A stretch of DNA of 48,884 nucleotides from Flavobacteriaceae bacterium (GCA_017852075.1 JAFMLQ010000013.1:1-48884); one strand, 5' to 3'; counted from the first letter of the stretch, positions 7,598 through 18,036 are shown. The notes: a model not told the origin generated them from the letters alone. Numbers and translations are program-made.

Positions 7598-10500
7598 TTA
7601 AATTGATTTTTCAAGTTCTTGTTGTGCCAAAATTTCCAAGGCACGTTTGTAATCGGTTGGCATTACTTTGATAAAGTTTTTGCTCAACTCAGACCAGTTT
7701 TTCAATATTGATTGAGCCTTTGGACTTTGAGTATAGTCGAAATGATTTTGAAGTAATTCCTGAACGGTATCTCGATCGTTGTTTTGAAGAGCTTCCAATT
7801 CCACCATTTCTAGGTTGAATTTTTTTTCATCAAAAACACCTTTTTCATCGTATAGATAGGCAACTCCCCCACTCATACCAGCGGCAAAGTTTCTTCCAAA
7901 GTCACCCAAAACTACTGCAATTCCGCCAGTCATATATTCACAACCGTGATCGCCAATTCCTTCTACTACAGCTTTAGCTCCAGAGTTTCGTACGCAAAAA
8001 CGCTCTCCAGCAATACCGTTGATATACGCCTCTCCTTGGGTTGCCCCATATAATGCGACATTTCCAATGATGACATTTTCATGAGGGATAAATGTAGATT
8101 TTTCAGGTACTTGAGCGACTAGTGTTGCTCCAGAAAGCCCTTTGCCAAAATAATCATTTACGGTTCCCTCTACCTTCATAAAAAGTCCGTGGGTTGCAAA
8201 ACCTCCAAAGCTTTGACCTGCTGTGCCTGTAAATTTTAAACTCAATGTATGTTTGGGCAATCCACCAGCACCATGAATTTTTGAGATTTCATTACTTAAA
8301 ATGGCACCAACAGTACGATTGGTGTTTTTGATACGATACTCCAGATGTTGCTTTTCTTTTCGATATAAAGCAGGATGCGCCTGACTCAAAATGTCAAAAT
8401 CCAATACATTTTCCAACTGATGGTCTTGAGTTTCAGTATTGTATTCTTTTACTTGGATTGGCACTTCCGGTTTATACAAGATATTGGACAAATCTATGCC
8501 TTGCGCTTTGTAATGTTCTAAGGCTTTTTTCGTATTTAACTTTTGAGACTGACCCACCATTTCATCAATTGTTCTAAAGCCTAGTTCTGCCATGATTTGA
8601 CGTAATTCCTCGGCCACAAAATACATGTAGTTGATTACATGTTCGGGTTTTCCTTTAAAGTTTTTCCGTAGTTCGGGGTCCTGGGTTGCGATCCCTACGG
8701 GACAGGTGTTCAAATGACACGCGCGCATCATGATACAGCCTGAAGCGATAAGGGGAGCTGTAGAGAACCCAAATTCTTCAGCACCCAATAAACAGGCAAT
8801 AGCGACATCTCTTCCTGTTTTCATCTGACCGTCACATTCCAATACGATACGACTTCTCAAGTCATTCATAACCAAAGTTTGCTGCGCTTCGGCTATTCCG
8901 AGTTCCCAAGGAAGTCCAGCATGTTTTAATGAAGTAAGAGGTGAAGCGCCAGTTCCTCCATCATAACCTGAAATAAGTATGACGTCTGCTTTTGCTTTGG
9001 CAACTCCGGCGGCTATGGTACCTACTCCTACTTCAGAAACTAGTTTAACGTTTATTCGCGCTTCTCTATTCGCATTTTTTAAATCGTAAATCAACTGAGC
9101 TAAATCCTCAATGGAATAAATGTCGTGATGGGGAGGAGGAGAAATTAGCCCTACATAGGGAGTTGAATTTCTTACCGAAGCAATGTAAGGGTTGACTTTA
9201 GGCCCTGGGAGTTGTCCACCTTCTCCAGGTTTGGCTCCTTGTGCCATTTTAATTTGAATTTCTTTAGCAGAACTTAAATAGTGACTGGAAACCCCAAAAC
9301 GTCCAGAAGCAACTTGTTTGATTGCTGAGTTCCTCAGATTTCCTTCTTGATCAGGTTGGAAACGTTTCGGGTCTTCGCCACCTTCTCCAGAATTGCTTTT
9401 CCCTCCAATTCGGTTCATCGCAATGGCTAAATTTTCATGTGCTTCTTGACTAATGGATCCTAGGGACATGGCACCTGTTTTGAAGCGCTTTACGATCTCT
9501 GTCCAAGGCTCTACTTGATCTATTGGGATGGGATCAAAACTAGAAAACTCAAATAAACCTCTTAGGGTCATGAGTTTTTCATTTTGATTATTGATCATTT
9601 TTGAAAAGGCCTCATAGCTCTCAGGTTTATTTTGCCGAACGGCTTGTTGTAAGGTTGCAATGGTAGAAGGGTTGACCACATGTGCCTCTCCATCTCTTCT
9701 CCAGCGGTAATCTCCTCCTATTTCTAAGGGCAATCCCAATTTGGATTCGTGAAGGTATGCTTTGGAATGTCGTTTACTTATTTCCTTTTCTATCTCATAC
9801 AGTCCAATTCCTTCAATACGGGTTGCGGTTTTGGAGAAAAAACGATCAATTAAATTTTGGGATAAGCCTAACGCTTCATAAATCTGAGCCCCACGATAGG
9901 AATGTAGGGTGGAGATTCCAATTTTATTCATCACTTTGACAATTCCCTTAGCAATGGCGATGTTAAAATTTTCTATTGCTTTGTCTGCCTCCAGAGCAAT
10001 AATACCTTCTTGTGTTTGATGAATGATGATTTCATTTACCATGTAGGGATTTATTGCACTGGCACCGTATCCAAAAAGAAGGGAGAAGTGATGGGGTTCT
10101 CTGGGTTCTGCGGACTCAATTATAATTCCAAACTTTGAACGTTGTTTTAATCTTTTGAATGCGTGATGGGTATGAGAAGTAGCCAACAACATGGGGATGG
10201 GAGCTAGGGAGGGCGACACTCCGCGGTCAGAAAGAATTATGATGTTTGCCCCTTGGTCTATAGCCTTTTCAACTTCTTTAATCATTTCTTCCAAGGCGTA
10301 CTCTAAACCGTTTAAGCCACTTTGAATTTCATATAATGTAGAAACTGTAGTCGATTTAAAATTATCACTTTCTATAAACTTAATTTTGTCTAAATCCTCA
10401 TTCGAGATGACAGGATTTTGAATACTTAATTTTTTGGCATGATCGGCGGTAATGTCAAAGAGGTTGAATTCGCTTCCTATGCTTAAACTCGTATCGGTAA

Positions 10501-12100
10501 CAATTTCTTCTCGAATTCCATCAAGAGGTGGATTGGTGACCTGAGCAAAAAGTTGTTTAAAATAGTTATACAAAAGTTGTGGACGATCGGACAGAACAGC
10601 CAAAGGGGTGTCTGTTCCCATAGACCCAATAGCTTCTTTGCCATCTACACTCATAGGTGTAATTAAGGTTTTTAAGTCTTCTTGAGTATAACCAAAAATA
10701 CGCATACGGGTTTCAAAATCTTCTTCCTCCACAGGAGTTTTATTTCCTGTATAAGGAACATTTTTTAAAGGGAGTAAATTTTTATCGAGCCATTTTTTAT
10801 ACGGTCGTTTAGTAGTAATTTCTTTTTTGATTTCATCATCTTCTATGATGCGCCCTTCATCCATATTTACCAAAAACATTTTCCCAGGCTCCAAACGTCC
10901 GTGTTTTTCAATGTTTTCAGGCAAAATATCGAGTACCCCAGTTTCTGAAGACATGACTACATAACCGTCCTTAGTTACCGAATATCTGGAGGGACGTAAG
11001 CCATTTCGATCCAATAGGGCTCCGATGTATTTTCCATCCGTAAATGGTATGGATGCAGGTCCGTCCCAAGGCTCCATAATACAAGCATTATATTGGTAAA
11101 ATGCCTTCTTATCTTCATCCATAGATGCGTGTTTTTCCCAAGCTTCTGGGACTAGCATCATCATCACTTCTGGGAGAGATCTTCCGGTTGCCAAAAGAAT
11201 TTCAACGACCATGTCCATAGATGAAGAATCTGATTTTCCAGGGAGAATTACAGGTAAAATCTTTTTTATTTCAGGACCAAACAGGTCGTTTTCAAGGAGT
11301 TCTTCTCGAGCCTCCATTCGACTGAGGTTACCACGAAATGTATTGATTTCTCCATTGTGACACATGTATCGGAAAGGTTGAGCTAGATCCCAAGTAGGGA
11401 AAGTATTGGTAGAGAAACGTTGGTGAACCAAAGCCAAACGGGTCACAACAGCAGGGTCTCTTAAGTCTTGATAATATCCTTTGATGTCTTCAGGAATCAA
11501 AAGCCCTTTGTAAATCAATGTATGTGTAGAAAGGCTAGGAAGATAGAAATACGAGGCTTCGGAGAGTTTGGAATTTAAAATGGTATGTTCAGCGATTTTA
11601 CGGGCACTAAATAGTTTGATGTTGAATGCGTGATCAGTTAGAGGATCCGATCCTCTTCCCACAAAAATTTGCATGATATGAGGTTCGGTTTGGGCTGCAA
11701 TACTACCTACCACTTCATTATTTACAGGTACCTTACGCCAGCCTAAGACTTCCAACCCTTGTTTTATAATTTCGTTTTCCAGCACGCCTATACAATAAGA
11801 CCGTTGGTTTTCTTTTTTAGGCAAAAAGACCATTCCTACAGCATATTGGTGTAGTTCTGGAAGTGTAAAGTCACATTGGGTTTCCAGAAAATCATGTGGA
11901 ATTTCGATCAATATTCCAGCTCCATCACCCGTTTTACCGTCGGCGCTTACAGCTCCACGGTGTTCTAGTTTGTCTAAAATATCTAACGCTTTGTGGATGA
12001 TGTCATTGGTTTTTTTTCCTTGAAGACTGCAGATAAATCCTGCTCCACAATTGTCATGTTCGTACTGAGGATCGTAAAGTCCCTGTTTTGCTGGCAACAT
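7598..12100 (-). CDS. gltB: Glutamate synthase large subunit
   Basis: This 1500-residue protein makes two glutamates from glutamine and 2-oxoglutarate. The class II glutamine amidotransferase nucleophile is C18 in DNCGAG, so a 17-residue propeptide is expected to be removed. The amidotransferase domain covers about residues 18-430. The FMN-binding synthase domain covers about 850-1220 and includes the 3Fe-4S ligands CX5CX4C in CIMMRACHLNTC. The GXGXG beta-helix domain lies near 1270-1450. It is first in the operon with gltD. The 189-base region to the divergent anmK gene must contain its promoter; on the minus strand TATATTTTG is a near match to the -7 box with one extra base. Confidence 0.97.
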   Translation of the reverse strand: MLPAKQGLYDPQYEHDNCGAGFICSLQGKKTNDIIHKALDILDKLEHRGAVSADGKTGDGAGILIEIPHDFLETQCDFTLPELHQYAVGMVFLPKKENQRSYCIGVLENEIIKQGLEVLGWRKVPVNNEVVGSIAAQTEPHIMQIFVGRGSDPLTDHAFNIKLFSARKIAEHTILNSKLSEASYFYLPSLSTHTLIYKGLLIPEDIKGYYQDLRDPAVVTRLALVHQRFSTNTFPTWDLAQPFRYMCHNGEINTFRGNLSRMEAREELLENDLFGPEIKKILPVILPGKSDSSSMDMVVEILLATGRSLPEVMMMLVPEAWEKHASMDEDKKAFYQYNACIMEPWDGPASIPFTDGKYIGALLDRNGLRPSRYSVTKDGYVVMSSETGVLDILPENIEKHGRLEPGKMFLVNMDEGRIIEDDEIKKEITTKRPYKKWLDKNLLPLKNVPYTGNKTPVEEEDFETRMRIFGYTQEDLKTLITPMSVDGKEAIGSMGTDTPLAVLSDRPQLLYNYFKQLFAQVTNPPLDGIREEIVTDTSLSIGSEFNLFDITADHAKKLSIQNPVISNEDLDKIKFIESDNFKSTTVSTLYEIQSGLNGLEYALEEMIKEVEKAIDQGANIIILSDRGVSPSLAPIPMLLATSHTHHAFKRLKQRSKFGIIIESAEPREPHHFSLLFGYGASAINPYMVNEIIIHQTQEGIIALEADKAIENFNIAIAKGIVKVMNKIGISTLHSYRGAQIYEALGLSQNLIDRFFSKTATRIEGIGLYEIEKEISKRHSKAYLHESKLGLPLEIGGDYRWRRDGEAHVVNPSTIATLQQAVRQNKPESYEAFSKMINNQNEKLMTLRGLFEFSSFDPIPIDQVEPWTEIVKRFKTGAMSLGSISQEAHENLAIAMNRIGGKSNSGEGGEDPKRFQPDQEGNLRNSAIKQVASGRFGVSSHYLSSAKEIQIKMAQGAKPGEGGQLPGPKVNPYIASVRNSTPYVGLISPPPHHDIYSIEDLAQLIYDLKNANREARINVKLVSEVGVGTIAAGVAKAKADVILISGYDGGTGASPLTSLKHAGLPWELGIAEAQQTLVMNDLRSRIVLECDGQMKTGRDVAIACLLGAEEFGFSTAPLIASGCIMMRACHLNTCPVGIATQDPELRKNFKGKPEHVINYMYFVAEELRQIMAELGFRTIDEMVGQSQKLNTKKALEHYKAQGIDLSNILYKPEVPIQVKEYNTETQDHQLENVLDFDILSQAHPALYRKEKQHLEYRIKNTNRTVGAILSNEISKIHGAGGLPKHTLSLKFTGTAGQSFGGFATHGLFMKVEGTVNDYFGKGLSGATLVAQVPEKSTFIPHENVIIGNVALYGATQGEAYINGIAGERFCVRNSGAKAVVEGIGDHGCEYMTGGIAVVLGDFGRNFAAGMSGGVAYLYDEKGVFDEKKFNLEMVELEALQNNDRDTVQELLQNHFDYTQSPKAQSILKNWSELSKNFIKVMPTDYKRALEILAQQELEKSI

Positions 12101-12289
12101 AAAATAAATTTAAGGACAATAAAATTAAGAATCCTTAAGGGAAAGCATGTCGGAATCAAAATATAAATCTCAGGGTTTTGCGATATCCTAAATTTTTATT
12201 CTTTAAATATGGAAATCTTTATTTATTAGTCAAAAAACTGAATAAATGTTAATTTTCATTTCCTTTGTTTACATCTAAATTAGATTTTA

Positions 12290-13351
12290 TTGAAAAAGCA
12301 GGATTACAAAGTTATTGGGGTCATGTCTGGTACTTCTTTGGATGGTATTGATTTGGTCTATTCACACTTTACTTGGGATGGCCAATGGAATTTCTCTATC
12401 AAAGCGGCAAAGACAGTAGCCTACACAACAGCTTGGCAGGAAATACTTGGTGGGCTGCACAATGAAGCTCCCGACCGTATCCGAGAAGTAAATAGTGATT
12501 ATACTGAGCTGTTAGCCAAAGTCATCAACCAATTTATTGTAACGCATAAATTGGAACAGATCGATGGGGTGTGTTCTCATGGACACACTGTGTTTCATCA
12601 ACCTGAAAAGGGCATTACCTTTCAGTTGGGAAATCAAGAAAAATTGGCCAAAAGATTGGGTCTTACAGTAATTTGTGATTTTAGAACTCAAGATGTTGCT
12701 TTTGGAGGACAAGGTGCACCATTGGTTCCCATTGGTGATCAGTTACTTTTCAGTAAATACGAAGCTTGCTTAAATTTAGGAGGCTTTGCCAATGCCTCTC
12801 TGACCCAAAAAGGAACCTTAGTTGCTTTTGACCTTTGTGCGGTAAATACTGTTTTAAATTTTTTAGCTCAAAAAGAAGGATTGGAATGTGATTTTGGGGG
12901 TGGATTAGCTCAAAAAGGAAGACGTATTGACCCATTATTTGAAGCCTTAGAAATACTAGATTTTTACACCAAATTACCTCCAAAATCTTTGGGGATAGAA
13001 TGGGTTAATGCCACTCTTTTTCCTCTTTTAAAAAAATACGATACACATCCAACCGAAGATGTACTCCATACCTATACACTTCACATTGGTAAACAAATTG
13101 GGGCATGTTTTGATTCACAACAAAAAGTTTTGGCAAGTGGAGGAGGGGTAATGAATGATTATTTGATGTACCAAATTCGAAAACATACAGCTGCAAGAAT
13201 TCACATTCCAAGTTCTGATATTATTAACTTTAAGGAAGCTCTGATTTTCGGTTTATTAGGAGTGTTGCGATTGCGAGGAGAAAACAATTGTTTGGCCTCT
13301 GTCACAGGGGCTTCTCAAGATCATAGCTCTGGTATAATTTTCCGAGGTTAA
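12290..13351 (+). CDS. anmK: Anhydro-N-acetylmuramic acid kinase
   Basis: The 353-residue protein phosphorylates and opens 1,6-anhydro-MurNAc to give MurNAc-6-phosphate during recycling of peptidoglycan. The N-terminal phosphate-binding motif GVMSGTSLDG is at residues 10-19, and other AnmK signatures follow (GQGAPLVP near 140, LNLGGFAN near 160, ASGGGVMN near 285). The start is TTG at 12290: a TAG lies in frame at 12281, and the first ATG falls inside the MSGTS motif, too late for a complete domain. It is divergent from gltB and stands alone before the NhaD gene. Confidence 0.94.
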   Translation: MKKQDYKVIGVMSGTSLDGIDLVYSHFTWDGQWNFSIKAAKTVAYTTAWQEILGGLHNEAPDRIREVNSDYTELLAKVINQFIVTHKLEQIDGVCSHGHTVFHQPEKGITFQLGNQEKLAKRLGLTVICDFRTQDVAFGGQGAPLVPIGDQLLFSKYEACLNLGGFANASLTQKGTLVAFDLCAVNTVLNFLAQKEGLECDFGGGLAQKGRRIDPLFEALEILDFYTKLPPKSLGIEWVNATLFPLLKKYDTHPTEDVLHTYTLHIGKQIGACFDSQQKVLASGGGVMNDYLMYQIRKHTAARIHIPSSDIINFKEALIFGLLGVLRLRGENNCLASVTGASQDHSSGIIFRG

Positions 13352-13424
13352 ATTTTTGTTGGATTCCATGGTTATTGGGGTGTAGATTTTTATATTTTTA
13401 AGGAATCAAATTAAGTTAAACTTT

Positions 13425-14756
13425 ATGGAAACCATCATAATAACGATTTTTGTTTTGGGTTACTTGGCAATCACTTTAGAGCACAACCTCAAGGTAGATA
13501 AACTGATTCCAGCCTTAACAATGATGGCTTTGATTTGGGCGATTATGTCCTTAGCCCACCTCCCTGTTTTTGAGGTAAATACAGAATTAAAACAATTAGA
13601 ACCCTCACACCTAGAGGAAATTCTTTTACATCATTTAGGAAAAACCGCAGAGATCATTATTTTTCTTTTAGGAGCGATGACCATCGTGGAGATTATTGAT
13701 TATTTCAATGGCTTTTACACGATTAAAAACTTTATAAAAACTCGAAGTAAAAAGGGTTTGCTATGGATTTTCGCCATTTTAGCTTTTATCCTTTCCGCAA
13801 TTATAGATAACCTCACTGCTACTATAGTATTGATCACAATTTTGCAAAAAGTCATTTCTGCTCGAGATACCCGATTATGGTTTGCGGGATTGATTATTGT
13901 TGCTGCCAATGCAGGTGGGGCTTGGTCTCCTATTGGCGATGTGACCACAACCATGTTGTGGATTGGCGACAAAGTAACTACTCTAAGTTTGATTAGTTAT
14001 GTTTTAGTGCCTTCCATAATTTGTTTAATCATTCCTATTGGGATTGCTTCCTTTTTACCTGCATTTCAGGGAGAGATTGAAGAAATCAAAGTAGATGAGG
14101 GCGATGTGGGTTTTCACAAGCATGGAGCTCGAATGTTATACTTAGGTCTGTCGGCAATTGTTTTTGTTCCAGTATTTAAAACCATAACTCATTTACCTCC
14201 TTACGTTGGAATGATGCTGTCATTAGCTATTGTGGCCACATTTGCAGAAATTTTCAGTAAAGCCAAAATTAATATCACTTCTATCGACGAAGAAAGTGAC
14301 GCGCATCAAACAAGCAGTCCTGTGCATCAATCATTGTCAAAAATCGAATTGCCTAGTATTTTATTCTTTTTAGGAATTTTATTAGCTGTTGCAGCATTAG
14401 AGTCTTTGGGATTATTGTTCAATTTTGCAGAAGGACTTAACACAGCAATTCCCAATACGGATATCGTAATTGCTTTGCTGGGAATTGGTTCTGCAGTGAT
14501 AGACAATGTGCCCTTGGTAGCAGCAAGTATGGGAATGTTCTCTGCACCAATAGACGATCCAATATGGCATTTAATTGCCTATGCCGCAGGTACGGGGGGG
14601 AGTATGCTAATCATTGGTTCTGCGGCAGGAGTAGTTGCCATGGGTATGGAAAAAATAGATTTTTTCTGGTATTTAAAAAAGATTGCCTGGTTAGCCTTTT
14701 TAGGATTTATTGGAGGTTTCGGAGTCTTTATACTCATGCGAAATTTTTTAATTTAA
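13425..14756 (+). CDS. nhaD: NhaD-family sodium/proton antiporter
   Basis: The 443-residue inner-membrane protein has about 11-12 hydrophobic segments. The segment AANAGGAWSPIGDVTTTMLW at about residues 159-178 is the family hallmark of NhaD (ion transporter superfamily), which exports sodium ions in exchange for protons. A second related signature, IDNVPLVAASMGM, lies near residue 360. A hydrophilic loop at 285-310 separates the two halves. The gene follows anmK by 73 bases and precedes the exbB gene by 58; neither neighbour suggests a common pathway. It fits a salt-exposed, marine lifestyle. Confidence 0.93.
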   Translation: METIIITIFVLGYLAITLEHNLKVDKLIPALTMMALIWAIMSLAHLPVFEVNTELKQLEPSHLEEILLHHLGKTAEIIIFLLGAMTIVEIIDYFNGFYTIKNFIKTRSKKGLLWIFAILAFILSAIIDNLTATIVLITILQKVISARDTRLWFAGLIIVAANAGGAWSPIGDVTTTMLWIGDKVTTLSLISYVLVPSIICLIIPIGIASFLPAFQGEIEEIKVDEGDVGFHKHGARMLYLGLSAIVFVPVFKTITHLPPYVGMMLSLAIVATFAEIFSKAKINITSIDEESDAHQTSSPVHQSLSKIELPSILFFLGILLAVAALESLGLLFNFAEGLNTAIPNTDIVIALLGIGSAVIDNVPLVAASMGMFSAPIDDPIWHLIAYAAGTGGSMLIIGSAAGVVAMGMEKIDFFWYLKKIAWLAFLGFIGGFGVFILMRNFLI

Positions 14757-14814
14757 TAAAGGGGTATAGAATTTTTTGACCCTATTTACGTTTTAATGTT
14801 AAACTAACTTTGAT

Positions 14815-15492
14815 ATGAAGCTATTCCTAGTTCAAGATCCCTCACCTCTTCAAACAGAAAAAACTCTTTCGCTGATTGAATTAATCCAAAATGGAGGTCT
14901 TGGAGGTCAAATAATTATTGGGGTCTTGAGTATTCTTTTGTTGATGGTGGTTTATATTTATTTTGAGCGACTTTTTGCCATTCGGGCTGCAGTAAAAGTG
15001 ACTCCTACTTTTATGTCACAAATCAGATCTCACGTAATGCAAGGAAAAATAGATGCTGCCCAACAATTATGTATTCAGGAAAATGCCCCTGTGTCTCGAC
15101 TGGTTTCAAAGGGTTTATCTCGAATTGGAAGACCTTTAGAGGATATCAATACGGCTATCGAAAATGCTGGACGTTTGGAGGTTTATCAATTGGAGAAAAA
15201 CATCAGTATTCTTGCTACAATTGCTGGCTCGGCTCCAATGTTAGGATTTTTAGGAACGGTGATCGGAATGATTTTATCCATTTTTGAAATTTCAAATGCT
15301 GGAGGTAATATTGATATGCAATTACTGGCAGATGGTTTATATACAGCGATGACTACTACAGTTGCAGGCCTTATTGTTGGGATTATTGGGTATATCACTT
15401 ACAACCATTTGGTAGTGAAGACCAACAAGGCGGTTTATCAGATGGAAGCCACAAGTCTGGAATTTTTAGACTTATTAAACGAACCCGCCTAA
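14815..15492 (+). CDS. exbB: ExbB/TolQ-type proton channel subunit
   Basis: The 225-residue protein has three membrane segments (about residues 32-54, 135-160 and 178-200) and the conserved cytoplasmic and transmembrane sequence of the MotA/TolQ/ExbB family, including GFLGTVIGMI. With ExbD it forms the motor that uses the proton gradient to energise TonB-dependent outer-membrane transport. The stop codon is followed after one base by the exbD start. A TAACTTTG box lies only three bases before the ATG, too close for a normal leader, so the true promoter is unclear. Confidence 0.93.
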   Translation: MKLFLVQDPSPLQTEKTLSLIELIQNGGLGGQIIIGVLSILLLMVVYIYFERLFAIRAAVKVTPTFMSQIRSHVMQGKIDAAQQLCIQENAPVSRLVSKGLSRIGRPLEDINTAIENAGRLEVYQLEKNISILATIAGSAPMLGFLGTVIGMILSIFEISNAGGNIDMQLLADGLYTAMTTTVAGLIVGIIGYITYNHLVVKTNKAVYQMEATSLEFLDLLNEPA

Positions 15493-15493
15493 G

Positions 15494-15889
15494 ATGAAGC
15501 TTCGCGGAAGGAACCAAATTCGCCCAGAATTTAACATGTCCTCCATGACGGATGTGGTTTTTTTATTATTGATTTTTTTTATGATTGCCTCCACTCTAGC
15601 CAAACAGCTCAATACAATAGATGTAAAGCTTCCACAAGCGGAAGGCAAAACAGAAAATCGAAATACCCTAGCTGTAACCATAACCAATGCCAATCAGTTT
15701 TATCTCAACGCTGATCGGGTTTCGAAAACAAATTTAGAACGGCAACTTATACAAAGTCTTTCTGCTATGAAAACTCCATCTATCGTCTTGAGAACAGAAA
15801 AAAAAGTACCCATAGACCAGGTAGTCTATGTGATGAACATCGCCAATAAAAACGGCATCAAAGTGGTTTTGGCAGTAGAGACACCATAA
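15494..15889 (+). CDS. exbD: ExbD/TolR-type biopolymer transport protein
   Basis: The 131-residue protein has a short cytoplasmic N-terminus, one membrane segment (about residues 17-37) and a periplasmic domain. The membrane segment follows MSSMTDVVFLLLIFFM, which contains the conserved proton-carrying aspartate of the ExbD/TolR family. It is encoded one base after exbB and nine bases before tonB, so the three form a single motor unit in the inner membrane. Confidence 0.94.
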   Translation: MKLRGRNQIRPEFNMSSMTDVVFLLLIFFMIASTLAKQLNTIDVKLPQAEGKTENRNTLAVTITNANQFYLNADRVSKTNLERQLIQSLSAMKTPSIVLRTEKKVPIDQVVYVMNIANKNGIKVVLAVETP

Positions 15890-15898
15890 AAGGTAAAA

Positions 15899-16750
15899 AT
15901 GAAATTTCTAAATACACCACATAAGAAAAAGTCTGCAGGGCTTACCGCATTGGTAGCAGTCCTTTTGCTATTCCTCTTTTTTGTACTGGGACTGACGTAT
16001 TATGATCCACCTATTAGTTACGGAATGGAGGTGAATTTTGGAACACTAGCTCAGGGGAGCGGAAACATCCAACCCCAGCAGCCCGTTAGTTCAAAACCAA
16101 CACCGGTTCAAAATGAGCCAAAAGTAGAGCAAATCAAACCACAACCTACTCCCAAGACAACAACCCCTGAAAAAACTCCTCCCGTTCTTACCGAAAAAGA
16201 ATCTGAAGTGAGTGTCCCAAAAAAGGATGTTTCTACAAAAGAAATTCAACCTCCTGTTGAAGAAGAAAAAGTAAAAGAAACGCCCCCAGAGAAAGTAACG
16301 CCAAAAGTTTCTGAGGCAACAAAAAGTGTGGTATCCAATTTGCTGAAAAAGAACCTCCAAAAAGGGGAAGAGATAGAAGGAGAAGGTGATGATCAGGAAG
16401 CTGGAGATAAAGGAAAAGTTGATGGAAATCCTTACGCAAGTAGTTATTACAACAACGCAGGTTTGGGAGGAATAGGAAAGGGATACGGACTGAATGGAAG
16501 AAATTTACAAACCAACGGTAAAGTAGTACAGGACTGTAATCAAGAAGGCACTGTAGTGGTTCGAATTACTGTCAATCCCCAAGGGGAAGTAGTTCGCGCA
16601 GAGCCAGGGGTAAAAGGAAGTACCAATACCCACCCTTGCTTGATGGATCCAGCAAAAAAAACAGCTTTATTGCACAAGTGGTATCCCGATTCTCAAGCAC
16701 CAGAGCAACAAATTGGGTTCGTCGTAATTCAATTTAAATTAGGAGAATAA
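15899..16750 (+). CDS. tonB: TonB-type energy transducer
   Basis: The 283-residue protein has an N-terminal membrane anchor (about residues 15-35), a long periplasmic linker rich in Pro, Lys and Glu (about 60-145), a glycine-rich stretch (about 180-210) and a C-terminal TonB-like domain (about 215-283) beginning GTVVVRITVNPQGEV. It is expected to span the periplasm and to couple ExbB-ExbD to outer-membrane receptors. Two cysteines (in QDCNQEG and THPCLMD) flank the domain and could form a disulfide. It lies downstream of exbD with a nine-base gap. Confidence 0.9.
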   Translation: MKFLNTPHKKKSAGLTALVAVLLLFLFFVLGLTYYDPPISYGMEVNFGTLAQGSGNIQPQQPVSSKPTPVQNEPKVEQIKPQPTPKTTTPEKTPPVLTEKESEVSVPKKDVSTKEIQPPVEEEKVKETPPEKVTPKVSEATKSVVSNLLKKNLQKGEEIEGEGDDQEAGDKGKVDGNPYASSYYNNAGLGGIGKGYGLNGRNLQTNGKVVQDCNQEGTVVVRITVNPQGEVVRAEPGVKGSTNTHPCLMDPAKKTALLHKWYPDSQAPEQQIGFVVIQFKLGE

Positions 16751-16753
16751 GCA

Positions 16754-17989
16754 TTGGAAACCTACAAGGAAACCATAGCATGGATGTTTTCAAAGCTTCC
16801 AATGTTTCAGCGAAAAGGAGCTGCTGCATATCGTCCTGGTTTGGAAGCTATGCATCAGTTTGACCAATACCTAGGGAGTCCACATCTATCGTACCGATGC
16901 ATCCATATTGGAGGCACAAATGGCAAAGGGTCAACCGCACATATGACCGCCTCCATACTTCAAACAGCAGGGTTTAAAACAGGACTTTATACCTCACCAC
17001 ATCTGTTGGATTTTAGAGAACGGATCAAGGTTGACGGACGTATGATCTCGAAAAAGGATGTGATTGAGTTCATCACGTCCCATAGGCCCTATTTTGAGGT
17101 TGCCCAACTTTCATTTTTTGAAATGACCGTAGGTCTTGCCTTCTGGTATTTTAAAAAAGAAAAAGTGGATTTTGCAGTCGTTGAGGTTGGTCTAGGGGGA
17201 CGTTTGGATGCGACTAATATTATTACTCCTGTACTTTCTGTAATCACCAATATTGGTTTGGATCACACTCAGTTTTTAGGAGATACTCATGCAGCAATTG
17301 CCCAAGAAAAAGCGGGGATCATCAAGTTTAAAACTCCTATTGTAATTGGAGAAGAAGATCCTAAAACTCGAAAGGTTTTTGAAGAAGTAGCTCAACGTCA
17401 ACAAGCACCTCTTTTTTTTGCTAATCCACAAAAAATTTCATTCAATTCTGACTTGACAGGAATTTATCAGAAAAATAATATTCGAACCGTAGTTTCAGCT
17501 TTGGGACAACTAAACATAGAATTGGATGAAAAAACGATACAAAAAGGCCTTTCGCGTGTCGTAGCCAATACAAAATTGATGGGGCGATGGCAACAAATAA
17601 AAAAAGCTCCGGAGGTAATTTTGGACGTGGCACATAATAAGGAAGGATTGAGCTTAATTGCAAAACAAATCAAAACCCTATCTTTTAAAAAATTGCATCT
17701 GGTAATGGGCTTTGTTCAAGGAAGAGACGTTGTTGATTTGACACGGCTTTTCCCTTCTACCGCAACATTTTATTTGAGTAGTCCCCGTTTGGAGCGAGCG
17801 ATTCCTTTGACACTCTTAAAAGAACTATTGACCCACTCACCATTGGATATTCATTATGAAGAAAGCATTACCATAGCTTACCAAACGGCATTAAAAAACG
17901 CAGCCCCTGAAGATCTTATTTATATAGGGGGGAGTACTTTTGTAGTTGCGGAGGTTCTGGAGTTTGAAAAAAGTAAACATCAGAAATAA
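16754..17989 (+). CDS. folC: Bifunctional folylpolyglutamate synthase / dihydrofolate synthase
   Basis: The 411-residue Mur-ligase-like enzyme adds glutamate to dihydropteroate and folates. The ATP-binding motif GGTNGKGST is at residues 53-61, followed by YTSPHL and VGLGGRLDATN, all typical of FolC. The start appears to be TTG at 16754, three bases after the tonB stop; AGGAG in the end of tonB sits eight bases upstream and would serve as ribosome-binding site. No ATG is available before the conserved N-terminus. It is the last gene of the exbB-exbD-tonB transcript. Confidence 0.95.
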   Translation: METYKETIAWMFSKLPMFQRKGAAAYRPGLEAMHQFDQYLGSPHLSYRCIHIGGTNGKGSTAHMTASILQTAGFKTGLYTSPHLLDFRERIKVDGRMISKKDVIEFITSHRPYFEVAQLSFFEMTVGLAFWYFKKEKVDFAVVEVGLGGRLDATNIITPVLSVITNIGLDHTQFLGDTHAAIAQEKAGIIKFKTPIVIGEEDPKTRKVFEEVAQRQQAPLFFANPQKISFNSDLTGIYQKNNIRTVVSALGQLNIELDEKTIQKGLSRVVANTKLMGRWQQIKKAPEVILDVAHNKEGLSLIAKQIKTLSFKKLHLVMGFVQGRDVVDLTRLFPSTATFYLSSPRLERAIPLTLLKELLTHSPLDIHYEESITIAYQTALKNAAPEDLIYIGGSTFVVAEVLEFEKSKHQK

Positions 17990-18006
17990 AATATAAATAG
18001 GAATAG

Positions 18007-18036
18007 TTTGGAATTGCAGTATAAATTTTATCTTTG
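18007..18036 (+). promoter_or_regulatory. Bacteroidota-type promoter of tRNA-Val
   Basis: A -33 box TTTG (18007-18010) and a perfect -7 box TATCTTTG (18029-18036, consensus TAnnTTTG) are separated by 18 bases. Transcription would begin near 18043, about 20 bases before the tRNA. This is the clearest promoter in the window and supports the phylum assignment. Confidence 0.75.

Noticed and set aside
9682-9939. 85-codon plus-strand frame inside gltB
   Set aside because: It lies opposite well-conserved glutamate synthase sequence and has no features of its own.
14805-14812. TAACTTTG as the exbB promoter -7 box
   Set aside because: It ends two bases before the ATG and the nearest TTTG lies 26 bases upstream, so it would leave no leader and has the wrong spacing.
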